DNA of 36,183 nucleotides from Chloroflexota bacterium (GTDB taxonomy: Bacteria > Chloroflexota > Dehalococcoidia > Lucifugimonadales > UBA3495). The position numbers were made by a program, and so were the translations under genes. Below, piece after piece: positions 22,588 to 30,527 of this stretch; position 1 is the first letter of the stretch, and each line of letters begins with the position of its first letter. Where the stretch lies: NCBI GenBank assembly GCA_002710215.1, contig PAJQ01000013.1, positions 11,871 through 48,053 on the forward strand. The letters run 5' to 3'. The notes below the pieces were generated by a model, which searched no databases, had not been told where the DNA came from, and saw only the letters and a program-made list of their open reading frames with translations.

Positions 22588-23352
22588 TTAGTGCATCTGC
22601 GCTCCGCCGTCCACAACCATGGTTTGCCCCGTCATGAAGTCGCTGTCGGAAGAACACAGAAACAAGACCGCTCCCACCAGGTCTTGGGGACTCTCAAGCC
22701 GTTTTAGAGACCTGGCTTGCATGCGGGTCTGGAACCGTATCTGCTTTTCCTCGTCGTCCTCATCCATGCTGACGGTCAGACCGGGGGCTACCGCGTTCAC
22801 ATTGATATTGTAGTCTCCCAGTTCCCTAGCCAAGGCCCTAGTAAGACCGATCACACCGGCTTTAGAAGTCACGTAGTGGAGCATCTGGGTCGAACCGTTA
22901 AAAACCGTCCCGGAGCTAATGTTCACGATCTTGCCGCTGCCCTGATCTTTCATCTGGGGGACCACCGCCCGGCAGGACAGGAACACCCCGCGAAGGTTTA
23001 CCGCCATCAGCCGATCCCATTCATCGATGGGTATCTCTTCGAAGGGTCCTCGAGTAACGGCGGGGCGCTGATAGATCGCGGCGTTGTTTACTAGGCCGTC
23101 GATGCGGCCGAAGCGTTCCATCGCTGCCCGGGCCATGTCATCGGTGGACTCAGGTTGCGACACATCGGCGGTTACGGCCAGAGCATCGAAGCCGGCTTCG
23201 CCCAAGGATGCCGCCACCGCCTCGGCTCCCTGTCCATCGATATCGGCCACCACCACCCGGGCGCCTTCAGCCGCCAACCCTTCACAGTAGGCCCGGCCGA
23301 TACCGTGGGCGCCTCCGGTAACGATTAATATCTGGTCTTTAAGCCTGTCCAT
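22588..23352 (-). CDS. Short-chain dehydrogenase/reductase (SDR)
   Basis: A 254-aa classical SDR. It has the cofactor motif TGGAHGIG (12-19), Asp37 in VVVADIDG favouring NAD(H), NNA at 89-91, and the catalytic set Asn119, Ser147, Tyr160 and Lys164 (YVTSK). The tail DFMTGQTMVVDGG is typical. It interconverts an alcohol and a ketone or aldehyde; the substrate is not predictable. ATG 23352 was preferred over the upstream open frame to 23451 because AGAGGA lies 8 nt before it and the family start fits. A promoter-like pair lies at 23389-23417. It is the first gene of an operon with the LLM monooxygenase. Confidence 0.88.
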   Translation of the reverse strand: MDRLKDQILIVTGGAHGIGRAYCEGLAAEGARVVVADIDGQGAEAVAASLGEAGFDALAVTADVSQPESTDDMARAAMERFGRIDGLVNNAAIYQRPAVTRGPFEEIPIDEWDRLMAVNLRGVFLSCRAVVPQMKDQGSGKIVNISSGTVFNGSTQMLHYVTSKAGVIGLTRALARELGDYNINVNAVAPGLTVSMDEDDEEKQIRFQTRMQARSLKRLESPQDLVGAVLFLCSSDSDFMTGQTMVVDGGAQMH

Positions 23353-23388
23353 AGCGCTCTTCCTCTGTTCTGCTTCAGTCACGCCGGA

Positions 23389-23417
23389 ATGGTACGTCGA
23401 GCCAGACGGGTTGTCTA
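23389..23417 (-). promoter_or_regulatory. Sigma70-like promoter of the SDR/LLM operon
   Basis: On the minus strand, TAGACA (23412-23417), a 17-nt spacer and TACCAT (23389-23394). The leader is about 30 nt. Confidence 0.45.
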
Positions 23418-23462
23418 CTTTTTGAGTGGGTAGTGACCGCGAGCCCACCATTGCCGGGGCGG

Positions 23463-23471
23463 TGATATAAT
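23463..23471 (+). promoter_or_regulatory. Extended -10 promoter element of the amidohydrolase gene
   Basis: TGATATAAT (23463-23471) within GGTGATATAATC, the same string as upstream of the gene at 13995. No good -35 box. The leader to ATG 23593 is about 115 nt and contains a GC-rich hairpin. Confidence 0.45.
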
Positions 23472-23529
23472 CGCACCGCTAATTCGGAGCAGTGTACCCC
23501 CGACCCCGCCACCTATTCCATAGCCAGCA

Positions 23530-23553
23530 TCCCTCTCCCGTCGGGAGAGAGGA
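23530..23553. repeat. CCTCTCCC/GGGAGAGG hairpin repeat
   Basis: An inverted CCCTCTCCC...GGGAGAGAGG element followed by GGGTGAGGGC, inside the leader of the amidohydrolase gene. A related element with the same GGGTGAGGGC tail lies at 25918-25955. This is one of the dispersed GC-rich intergenic repeats. Confidence 0.5.
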
Positions 23554-23592
23554 CGAGGGTGAGGGCCAAATCGCAAGGAGAGAAGCGTCCAT

Positions 23593-24801
23593 ATGAGTCA
23601 GAAACTTTGTATCTCAGCGGATTCTCATGTCGTCGAGTCGGCCGAGTTCTTCGAGCCACTGGAGAAGCTTTTCGGTGAAGACGCTCCCCGCATGGTGATC
23701 GCGGACCCGGGCCGGGGTCCCCAACTAGACCTGCGCAACGGGAAGTTGGGCATCGGCCTTTCCGGCTTTTTCATGCAGAACGTTGACTTCACCACACCGG
23801 AAGCTATGGAGATGCGTAAGCTGGGATACGCATTGGCCCGGCCGGGCTGCTATGACGTTCCAGAGCGCCTGAACGACCAAGAACTGGACGGCCTTGCCGC
23901 CGAGATCGTGTACCCCAGCGTGATCTTCAACCTTTACCAGATCGAGAACCTGGACATAGTGAAAGCGTCTTTCGCCCTGTATAACGACTGGGTGGCCGAT
24001 TACTGCAGGCAGGCCCCAGACCGTCTGTTCCCCTTGGCCAGCCTGCAGCTCTTTGACCTGGACGAAGCCATCCAAGAGATGGAGCGGTCCAAGAAGCTGG
24101 GACACGTTGGCGTCTCGATAGCGGCCACCGCACCCCCGGACCGGCTATATTCCGACCCGTTCTACGACAAGTTCTGGGAGGCCGCCCAGGCCATGAATAT
24201 GCCCATGCACTGGCATATATTCACCGGCGCAACCGACAACCACGGCCTGCCCTTCCGCCAAGCGGGCAGCGCCCTGTCCTTCGCCGGGGTCATGTTCACC
24301 ATCGCCGACATCATCCAGTCAGGTGTGTGCGAACGGTTCCCGGGCCTGCGGTTCGTCGTGACCGAGTTCGAGACCGGCTGGGTCGGGATAATGCTGAAGC
24401 GCTTGGACTGGGCCTACATCAGAGGCGGCGGCGAGAAGGTCTTCGGCCTGCCGATGTTGCCCAGCGAATATTGGAAGCGCAACTTCCGGGTAACCTTCGA
24501 GGACGACCCATTGGGAATCATGACCAGGGATTTCATCGGCACCAGCACCATGATGTGGGGCAGCGACTACCCTCACGGCGACTCGATTTTCCCCCATTCC
24601 CAACAGGTGCTGAGCGAGATCCTGTCCGACTGCACGCCGGAAGAGCGCTATGAGTTGACGGTGAAAAACGTGGTGGAGCTTTATGACCTTCCCTTCGAAC
24701 TGGAGGGGCCGGACCAAGCTCTGCTCAACTCCATACCCACACCGGAAGTTAAAACCTGGCGCAACGCCATGCCTTCCCGGGCCATGATGACCCGTGTCTA
24801 G
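23593..24801 (+). CDS. Amidohydrolase-2 family metal-dependent hydrolase/decarboxylase
   Basis: A 402-aa TIM-barrel protein of the amidohydrolase-related family, which includes ACMSD-like and gamma-resorcylate-type decarboxylases. Metal-site motifs are SADSHVVE at 8-15, MHWHIF in the middle and GSDYPHGDS near residue 320. A Trp- and Asp-rich pocket and the late YELTVKNVVELYDL helix are typical. Expected chemistry is hydrolysis or nonoxidative decarboxylation of an aromatic or related acid. ATG 23593 has AAGGAG about 11-12 nt upstream, slightly far. It is convergent with a second, more distant amidohydrolase, with only 30 nt between their stops. Confidence 0.85.
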   Translation: MSQKLCISADSHVVESAEFFEPLEKLFGEDAPRMVIADPGRGPQLDLRNGKLGIGLSGFFMQNVDFTTPEAMEMRKLGYALARPGCYDVPERLNDQELDGLAAEIVYPSVIFNLYQIENLDIVKASFALYNDWVADYCRQAPDRLFPLASLQLFDLDEAIQEMERSKKLGHVGVSIAATAPPDRLYSDPFYDKFWEAAQAMNMPMHWHIFTGATDNHGLPFRQAGSALSFAGVMFTIADIIQSGVCERFPGLRFVVTEFETGWVGIMLKRLDWAYIRGGGEKVFGLPMLPSEYWKRNFRVTFEDDPLGIMTRDFIGTSTMMWGSDYPHGDSIFPHSQQVLSEILSDCTPEERYELTVKNVVELYDLPFELEGPDQALLNSIPTPEVKTWRNAMPSRAMMTRV

Positions 24802-24831
24802 CCGGGACATCTTTTCGAGGACTGGTTGAGG

Positions 24832-25854
24832 CTACAACGCGTACAGCGCCTTGGCGTTGCGGTCCAAAAACTTGTCCACGGTGGCCGGGTCAATCTTCGC
24901 GTCCTCTCGTAGCTTGCGTAAAGCGATCAGCTCCGAAGACGTGTCGTTGTGGCCGTAATCGGTGCCGATGATGATGTTCTCTTTTCCCACGCTGTCCACC
25001 ACGTAGGCAATGTCGTCGGAAGTCTGGCAGGCCACGTACATCCGGTTTTCCCGGAGAGTGTCCTTGCCCAGCCACTCTTTGCCAATTCTGCGGAACCTTA
25101 GTTCCAAGTCATTGAGGGCATAGGGTATCCACTGGGAGCTCACTTCGATGAACGCCCATCGCAGATCGGGGTATTTCGCCGGCGTACCTTTCATCAGCAG
25201 ATCGTGGAATGCTCCGACCACGGGTAGTTTGAACTGGGCAAACCCGGAGTCCTGACTGAACAGGTCGTACATACCGAAGTTCCCGCTGCTGGCGTGGACG
25301 CAGATGGGAAGGTCCAGCTTGGCCGCCTCTTGATACATAGGGGCATAGTAGGAATCGGATAGCCGCCGGTCGCCGTCCGCCGAGCGCATGTAGACACCGC
25401 ATGCTCCGTTCTCCTTACCGAAGTGGAGCTCCTCGATGGCTTTATCCAGGCTCATAACCGGCGGGAGCACGACCCAACGCAACCTGTCGCCGCTTTTTTT
25501 CCAGATGTCTGCCAGCCACCGGTTATAGCTCTTGCACAATGCCACCTCGGCATCGGGCCGGCGGGTGAGCGGTCTGAGGAAGATGGTTGGGTACAGCACG
25601 TGTACGTCAACACCCAACTCATCCATGTGGGCCAGGCGGGCGTCTATATCGGACATCTCCCGGGCCTCGTCCGGGGTGTCCTTGCCGATGTTGCTGTTTT
25701 TGGCGAAGGTTCGGCCCTCCACCATCCAGTATTCCCGGTCTCCTCCGGCCTTGGGGACCACCACCTCGGGCTTGAAGGAAGATTCAAAGTCCTCCATGAA
25801 CTCCCAGGTGCGTTCCGTTTCCACCACGTGGGCATCGGAATCAATCACTGCCAT
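24832..25854 (-). CDS. Amidohydrolase-2 family metal-dependent hydrolase/decarboxylase
   Basis: A 340-aa protein of the same broad family as the convergent gene but clearly diverged and shorter. The first metal motif is IDSDAHVVE (4-12). CVHASSG sits mid-protein, and the last metal motif is IIGTDYGHND, with His in the position of the usual Pro-His pair. DRNAKALYAL ends the barrel. ATG 25854 has GGAAGG upstream. Substrate unknown. The nearby racemase-like gene is on the same strand with a 101-bp gap containing a GC-rich repeat, so co-transcription is possible. Confidence 0.84.
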   Translation of the reverse strand: MAVIDSDAHVVETERTWEFMEDFESSFKPEVVVPKAGGDREYWMVEGRTFAKNSNIGKDTPDEAREMSDIDARLAHMDELGVDVHVLYPTIFLRPLTRRPDAEVALCKSYNRWLADIWKKSGDRLRWVVLPPVMSLDKAIEELHFGKENGACGVYMRSADGDRRLSDSYYAPMYQEAAKLDLPICVHASSGNFGMYDLFSQDSGFAQFKLPVVGAFHDLLMKGTPAKYPDLRWAFIEVSSQWIPYALNDLELRFRRIGKEWLGKDTLRENRMYVACQTSDDIAYVVDSVGKENIIIGTDYGHNDTSSELIALRKLREDAKIDPATVDKFLDRNAKALYAL

Positions 25855-25917
25855 GGTACTTTCCTTCCTGTCCAGAATTTAGGTCTTACTGCCCCCCACC
25901 CACGATTTCATCCGGAG

Positions 25918-25955
25918 CGCCCCTCCCTCAGAGGGAGGGGGCCGGGGGTGAGGGC
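25918..25955. repeat. CCCTCCCTC/GAGGGAGGG hairpin repeat
   Basis: CCCCTCCCTC and GAGGGAGGGG are inverted with almost no loop, followed by GGGGGTGAGGGC. Same repeat type as at 23530. It lies just before the stop of the racemase-like gene on the other side. Confidence 0.5.
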
Positions 25956-26699
25956 TCACGGTGTTTCCAAGAGCCGTCCCCAACCGGAAACCGGCGGGGC
26001 GATGCCGTCATGGATCAGGCGCCAGGCCCGGGTGTTTCCGTTGGTGAACACGGGCTTGCCGTAATCCTCCTCCAGGATGGGAACCGCCGGCAGGGGCCGC
26101 CAGGCGCCACCGGGCAGGAACAGAGCGTCCGCTTGGGGCGCTTGCTTCATGGCCTCACGGCCCAGCTCAAATGCCAGCTTTACCCCCATCTCAATGCTCA
26201 TGCTGAACGCCTGCTGGGCCCACTGGCCTCTGGTGGTGACGGTCAGCACTTCGATTCCGGCATGGTCAAGATAGCGTATGAGGGCTTCATTTACTTGATC
26301 GGCCCAGCGGCTGCCCACGGCAATCTTGCTGACCCCCATGTGGTGCATGGCGGCAACCACGGCTTCGCCGGCGGTGTCTCCCGGGACTCCCAAAGTATTC
26401 CGGGTATCCTCGATCAGCTCCAGCACCCGCTGGCGTCCCAACTGGACCGAGATGGGTATGCCGTTCAAGGAAACCCGCTGAGCGCCACGGCTCACCAGGT
26501 CTTGGACACAATCGGCATAGCGGCCCATGGCGTCTTCCACGCCCTGAACCGTGTAGTCTTCGATTCCCAGGACGTTGGATAGAGTTACCACCTCCGGAGG
26601 CAACAAGGACTCCGACTGGGGGCTGGCGTCCCCGGTTTCGTCGCCTCTGGCCGGGGCAATAACGCCCCAACAGTAGCTTGGGTATTTCTGAGCGGTCAT
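25956..26699 (-). CDS. Asp/Glu racemase-superfamily protein without the catalytic cysteines
   Basis: A 247-aa protein with the layout of maleate isomerase/arylmalonate decarboxylase. It has an N-terminal WGVIAPA strand, a first active-site loop at about 77-82 and a second at 194-200 before the EEDYGKPVFTNGN motif. In the family these loops hold catalytic cysteines. Here they read VSLNGIP and LFLPGGAWRP, with no Cys. The only cysteines are Cys10 and Cys64, outside the loops. Racemase or isomerase chemistry by the usual mechanism therefore seems impossible. ATG 26699 was chosen, with AGAGGTG 7 nt upstream; the open frame to 26849 is not family-like. It is divergent from the aldo-keto reductase. 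Confidence 0.75.
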   Translation of the reverse strand: MTAQKYPSYCWGVIAPARGDETGDASPQSESLLPPEVVTLSNVLGIEDYTVQGVEDAMGRYADCVQDLVSRGAQRVSLNGIPISVQLGRQRVLELIEDTRNTLGVPGDTAGEAVVAAMHHMGVSKIAVGSRWADQVNEALIRYLDHAGIEVLTVTTRGQWAQQAFSMSIEMGVKLAFELGREAMKQAPQADALFLPGGAWRPLPAVPILEEDYGKPVFTNGNTRAWRLIHDGIAPPVSGWGRLLETP

Positions 26700-26787
26700 T
26701 GCGTCACCTCTCCATTGGGCGGGTACCTCGTACCCCGGCGGCCAACTGCCGTATTTTACCCCAATCACCAAATGCGGACACCTGGAA

Positions 26788-26816
26788 TTGTGGGACGGTT
26801 GGCGTTGTCGTACACT
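26788..26816 (+). promoter_or_regulatory. Sigma70-like promoter of the AKR/ThDP operon
   Basis: TTGTGG (26788-26793), a 17-nt spacer and TACACT (26811-26816). The leader to ATG 26874 is about 50 nt. Confidence 0.45.
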
Positions 26817-26873
26817 GAAGCCCATCGGCAACCAAATGCCACGAACCATAGCCTACACAGCGAGGAAATGCTG

Positions 26874-27860
26874 ATGGAATACCGCACCTTCGGGACCACC
26901 GATTTCCAGGTCTCGCCTATGGGCCTGGGTTGCTTGCGGATGTCCGAGCCCAGAGAAGGAGCGGACGACGGCGAGTCCATCGCCGCCATGCACATGGCTT
27001 TCGACTTGGGCATAAATTTCCTGGACACCTCGGCCAATTATGGACAAGGCCACAATCATGAGCTAATAGCCCGCGCCCTGAAGGGTAGGCGGGAGGATGT
27101 GATCGTTCACACCAAGTCGGGCAGCCCCCGAACGCCGGATGCCTCGGGTTCGCGAAGCGGCAGTTCTCCCGATTACCTCACTCGGGTATGCGAAGAAAGT
27201 CTACGGCGTCTCGAAATCGAGACCCTGGACATCTTTTGCATGTCCAGAGTAGACCCAAACGTGCCCATCGAGGAGTCGGTGGGAGCCATGGCCCGGCTGG
27301 TCGAGCAGGGCAAGACGCGCTACATCTCTCTGTCGGAAGCCGGTGCGGGGTCGATCCAACGGGCCAACAAGGTGCATCCCGTCGTCTCCCTACAGATGGA
27401 ATACTCTCTCTGGTCCAGGGACCCCGAGAGTGGCAACATCCAGGCTTGCCGGGACCACGGCATGGGGTTCATGGCCTATTCTCCCCTGGGCCGTGGATTC
27501 TTGGCGGGACAGTTCCGCGTCCTTGATGAACTCGAGGAGGGCGACGCCAGGCTGAATTCTCCCCGCTTCCAACCGGAAAACTTCCAGCAGAACCTGCGAC
27601 TCCTGGCCCAATTGGAATCCCTGGCCCAAGAGAAGTCCGCCACCCTGGCCCAATTAGCCCTGGCGTGGCTGATGGCTCAAGGCAACGACATCATCCCGAT
27701 CCCAGGGGCCAAGAGCCGCAACCACTTGGAGGAGAACGTCAAAGCCATCGACATTCAACTAACCAAGGACGACCTCGCGCGCCTGGACAAGATCATGCCC
27801 CCGGGCGCCGCCGCGGGTATGCGGCTGAACGACGCCCAACTCGCCCGAGTTAACATCTGA
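26874..27860 (+). CDS. Aldo-keto reductase with Ser in place of the catalytic His
   Basis: A 328-aa aldo-keto reductase of the bacterial YajO/YghZ-like type. Of the usual tetrad, Asp51 (FLDTS), Tyr56 (NYGQG) and Lys81 (VHTKSG) are present. The His of the strand that usually reads YY-x-HRVDP is Ser124 here (FCMSRVDP). NADPH-binding motifs late in the protein (IPIPGAKSRNHLEEN) are intact. ATG 26874 has GAGGAA 6 nt upstream; an ATG two codons earlier is too close to that site. The ThDP enzyme gene starts 14 nt after its stop, so they are co-transcribed. Reduction of an aldehyde is the family default, but loss of the His may change the reaction or slow it. Confidence 0.86.
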   Translation: MEYRTFGTTDFQVSPMGLGCLRMSEPREGADDGESIAAMHMAFDLGINFLDTSANYGQGHNHELIARALKGRREDVIVHTKSGSPRTPDASGSRSGSSPDYLTRVCEESLRRLEIETLDIFCMSRVDPNVPIEESVGAMARLVEQGKTRYISLSEAGAGSIQRANKVHPVVSLQMEYSLWSRDPESGNIQACRDHGMGFMAYSPLGRGFLAGQFRVLDELEEGDARLNSPRFQPENFQQNLRLLAQLESLAQEKSATLAQLALAWLMAQGNDIIPIPGAKSRNHLEENVKAIDIQLTKDDLARLDKIMPPGAAAGMRLNDAQLARVNI

Positions 27861-27874
27861 GAGCCGGAGGATTT

Positions 27875-29647
27875 ATGACTCAAACAAGTATGGGAAACTA
27901 CGAGGCAAGCTGGGGTCAATATGGGGCCGACGAGTGGTCCGACGCCATGGTAGCCTCCATGAAGCTGGGCGGGGTGGACAACCTCTTCTTCGTTTCCGGT
28001 TCGGAGATCGCTTTCTGGCAGGAATCTATAGCCAAGGCCAAGGAGCGGGAGTGGCCGGCCCCTCGCCTGGTTACGGTGACCCACGAGGGCGTCGCCCTTA
28101 ACGCCGCCGCCGGTGACGCCATGGTGTCGGGCAAGCCCTCGGCCACCGCCGTCCACGTGGACGTGGGAACTCTGAACTTTGGCGCCGCCATCCACACCGT
28201 CTGGCGAGGCTCTTATCCAGTGCTCATGACCGCTGGAACCGGCCCTCGAGGATTTCCCGGCTCCATGACCGGGGGAAGAGATAGCCCAGTTCAGTGGGTG
28301 CAGGAGCCCCGGGACCAGGGCGAGATCGTGCGGCAATACACCAAGGTGGACCACCGGCTGGAGCATCAGGATAATCCTGGCATGATGATTAGCCGCTTGC
28401 TCCAGGTAGCCATGAGTGAGCCCAAGGGCCCGGTTTACCTTACGGTGCCCCGTGAGACCGCCATGCAGCGCCTGCCCGGCGTCACCCGCTTCCCCACCCG
28501 CGACGAGATGGGGTTGGCGCGCCCGGCCTGGCCCGACCCCGCCGACGCCCGCCGGGCCGCGGAGTGGCTGATCAAAGCCAACAATCCTCTGTTGTGCCTG
28601 GCCAAGTCCGGGCGCAATCCTGAGTCGGTGGAGCACGTCGTGCGGCTGGCGGAACTGCTGGCCTTGCCGGTGGCCGAGGGCCACACCGACCGGCTCAACT
28701 TTCCCACGACCCATCCCTTGTTCGGAACCGGCCCGGCTCCCAAGGATGCCGACGCCCTGCTGGTCATGGAGTCGCCCATACCGTACAGCCCTGGTATGGA
28801 CTCCCCCCAGTCCAGCGCCAAAGTCATTTGGGTGGACGTGGACCCGGTCTTTTCCCGGTACAAGACCATGGAGCACCGCGCCGACCTGTGGCTGCCGGTT
28901 TCGACGGTGGGAGCTGCCCAGGCCATCTACGAAGCAGCTACCAGCTTGCTAACCGCCGGCGACATCTCCCGCATCGCTGACCGGCGGGCACGGCTGGAGG
29001 AACGAAAACGCGAGCAGGTAGCCGCCGCCGAGGAAACGGCGCTTAAGGCCGGTCAACGCCGCCCCATCCACCCCCGTTGGGTGGCCTACCAACTCGGGAA
29101 GATCCTGGAGCCGGATACCATCTTGCTGGACGACGCCCTGAGCAGCGCTCCCTTGGTTCAGACCTACCGTGCGCGAACCCAGCCCAGCACTTACTTCAAA
29201 AGCGGCGGCAGCAGCGGCGGTTGGGGCAGCGGCGCGGCCTTCGGGGCCAAATTAGCCCGGCCCCAAAGCGACGTCATCCTGGCCACCGGCGACGGATATT
29301 TCATGTTTGGCACTCCCATGGCCGCCCTTTGGGCCGCGGCGCATCACGGCGCACCATTTATGTCGGTGGTCTTCGTGAATCGCTCCTACAGCACCGGCAC
29401 CCGCGGTCTTATCGGCACCTACCCGGACGGGTCGGCGGCCAACGCCGGCAACTACGACGGCGGCCTTTTCGATCCACCGCCGGACTTTGCCAAAATGGCC
29501 GAAGCCGCCAATAGCTACGGCGAAACGGTCACCGAACCTGAGGAAGTGGGTCCCGCCTTGCGCCGGGGATTGGAGCACGTCCGCAACGGCACTCCCGCAG
29601 TGCTGGCGGTTATGCTACCCACTCTGGTGGAGGAAATGAGCTTGTAA
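27875..29647 (+). CDS. ThDP-dependent enzyme, divergent acetolactate synthase-like
   Basis: A 590-aa ThDP enzyme from a different branch than the three in the 5-14 kb island. The cofactor-activating Glu is Glu71 (VTHEGVALNAAAGDA). The C-terminal motif is GDG (472-474), followed 27 residues later by Asn502-Arg503 instead of Asn-Asn. The N-terminus is extended by about 20 residues rich in Trp and Tyr. A GGSSGGWGSG loop near 440 replaces the more usual GxMGxxLP-type segment. GGAGG lies 5 nt before ATG 27875. It is co-transcribed with the aldo-keto reductase, hinting at formation of a carbonyl product by this lyase and its reduction by the AKR. Substrate unknown. Confidence 0.82.
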   Translation: MTQTSMGNYEASWGQYGADEWSDAMVASMKLGGVDNLFFVSGSEIAFWQESIAKAKEREWPAPRLVTVTHEGVALNAAAGDAMVSGKPSATAVHVDVGTLNFGAAIHTVWRGSYPVLMTAGTGPRGFPGSMTGGRDSPVQWVQEPRDQGEIVRQYTKVDHRLEHQDNPGMMISRLLQVAMSEPKGPVYLTVPRETAMQRLPGVTRFPTRDEMGLARPAWPDPADARRAAEWLIKANNPLLCLAKSGRNPESVEHVVRLAELLALPVAEGHTDRLNFPTTHPLFGTGPAPKDADALLVMESPIPYSPGMDSPQSSAKVIWVDVDPVFSRYKTMEHRADLWLPVSTVGAAQAIYEAATSLLTAGDISRIADRRARLEERKREQVAAAEETALKAGQRRPIHPRWVAYQLGKILEPDTILLDDALSSAPLVQTYRARTQPSTYFKSGGSSGGWGSGAAFGAKLARPQSDVILATGDGYFMFGTPMAALWAAAHHGAPFMSVVFVNRSYSTGTRGLIGTYPDGSAANAGNYDGGLFDPPPDFAKMAEAANSYGETVTEPEEVGPALRRGLEHVRNGTPAVLAVMLPTLVEEMSL

Positions 29648-29658
29648 CCAAGTGCCGT

Positions 29659-29687
29659 TTGACCCCTAGTGGACAGACGGCTACAAT
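29659..29687 (+). promoter_or_regulatory. Sigma70-like promoter of the third VOC gene
   Basis: TTGACC (29659-29664), a 17-nt spacer and TACAAT (29682-29687), both boxes 5 of 6. The leader to ATG 29748 is about 55 nt. Confidence 0.6.
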
Positions 29688-29747
29688 TCTCGCAACATCT
29701 CCTGATACCGCCGAACCTCATTGCAAAACACAGAAGGAGGGTTCCTA

Positions 29748-30200
29748 ATGGGCAGAATCAGTGGTCTCAGTCATGTCGGAGTTTTCGTCAAAGACTTGGA
29801 TACCATGACCCAATTCTATTGCGATACCTTGGGCCTCACCGAGTCGCACCGCAATGGAGACCGGATGGTGTTCCTGTCCGCGGACGTCCAGAAAGAAGAC
29901 CATGAAGTAGTTCTGGTCCGTGGCCGGGACGGCGACGCCAAGATCATTCAGCAACTGTCGTTCCGGGTTGGTACCATCGACGACGTTAGGGCTTTCTATC
30001 AGACGTTCCAGCAGATGGGAGTCGAGATCCAGCAGACAGTGAGCCACGGGGCCGGGGCTTCCTGCTACTTCTACGATCCCGAAGGCAATCGCCTAGAGGT
30101 ATTCGCCGACATTGAGGTTGAAGGGGGGCGTGGCTACAGCGGACCCATCGACCTGGAAAAGAGCGCCGAGGAGTTAGTCGCCCAAATCAACGCCGGATAG
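29748..30200 (+). CDS. VOC-family protein (third copy)
   Basis: A 150-aa VOC protein. His9 (LSHVGVF) and Glu117 (GNRLEVFA) match metal ligands. The middle ligand position is Gln69 (IQQLSFRV), as in the VOC protein at 15672. The two modules are followed by a tail GYSGPIDLEKSAEEL similar in layout to the other VOC tails. AAGGAGG lies 7 nt before ATG 29748; the open frame further upstream to 29721 has no ribosome site. With its own promoter it appears to be a single-gene unit. Confidence 0.85.
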   Translation: MGRISGLSHVGVFVKDLDTMTQFYCDTLGLTESHRNGDRMVFLSADVQKEDHEVVLVRGRDGDAKIIQQLSFRVGTIDDVRAFYQTFQQMGVEIQQTVSHGAGASCYFYDPEGNRLEVFADIEVEGGRGYSGPIDLEKSAEELVAQINAG

Positions 30201-30527
30201 CGGCGGTCCGGGCAAGATTACCTCTGGCGGACACCCCCATCACCTCGGGCTCGCATCGAAAACGCGCGTCCCTGGAGGCCTTGGGGGTCGCTCTGTGTCT
30301 GTGGCCCTGAATAAAGGCACGGTAACGCTCACCGGAATTCCCAACGGCAACGACTACAGGAAAGACCTGCTGCGGCAACAACAATCGACGAACTGTAATC
30401 ATTCGAGAGTTCTGTGGCATATGGAATGCTCCCGACAACAGTTGTAAGATGGACCAAGAAGTAAATCACCCCGACTGGTAACCAAGCTGAATAAACCTAG
30501 CTGGACTTATAGGAGGAAACCCATTTC
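30201..30527. other. 327-bp intergenic region, nothing recognised
   Basis: No gene, hairpin or good promoter could be supported. Short open frames on both strands (for example 30187-30438 on the minus strand) look spurious. It carries the AGGAGG ribosome site of the next gene at 30511-30516. Confidence 0.4.

Noticed and set aside
30187-30438. Minus-strand frame of 83 codons and a plus-strand frame in the same gap
   Set aside because: No ribosome site, no recognisable motif, and it overlaps the VOC stop; probably chance.
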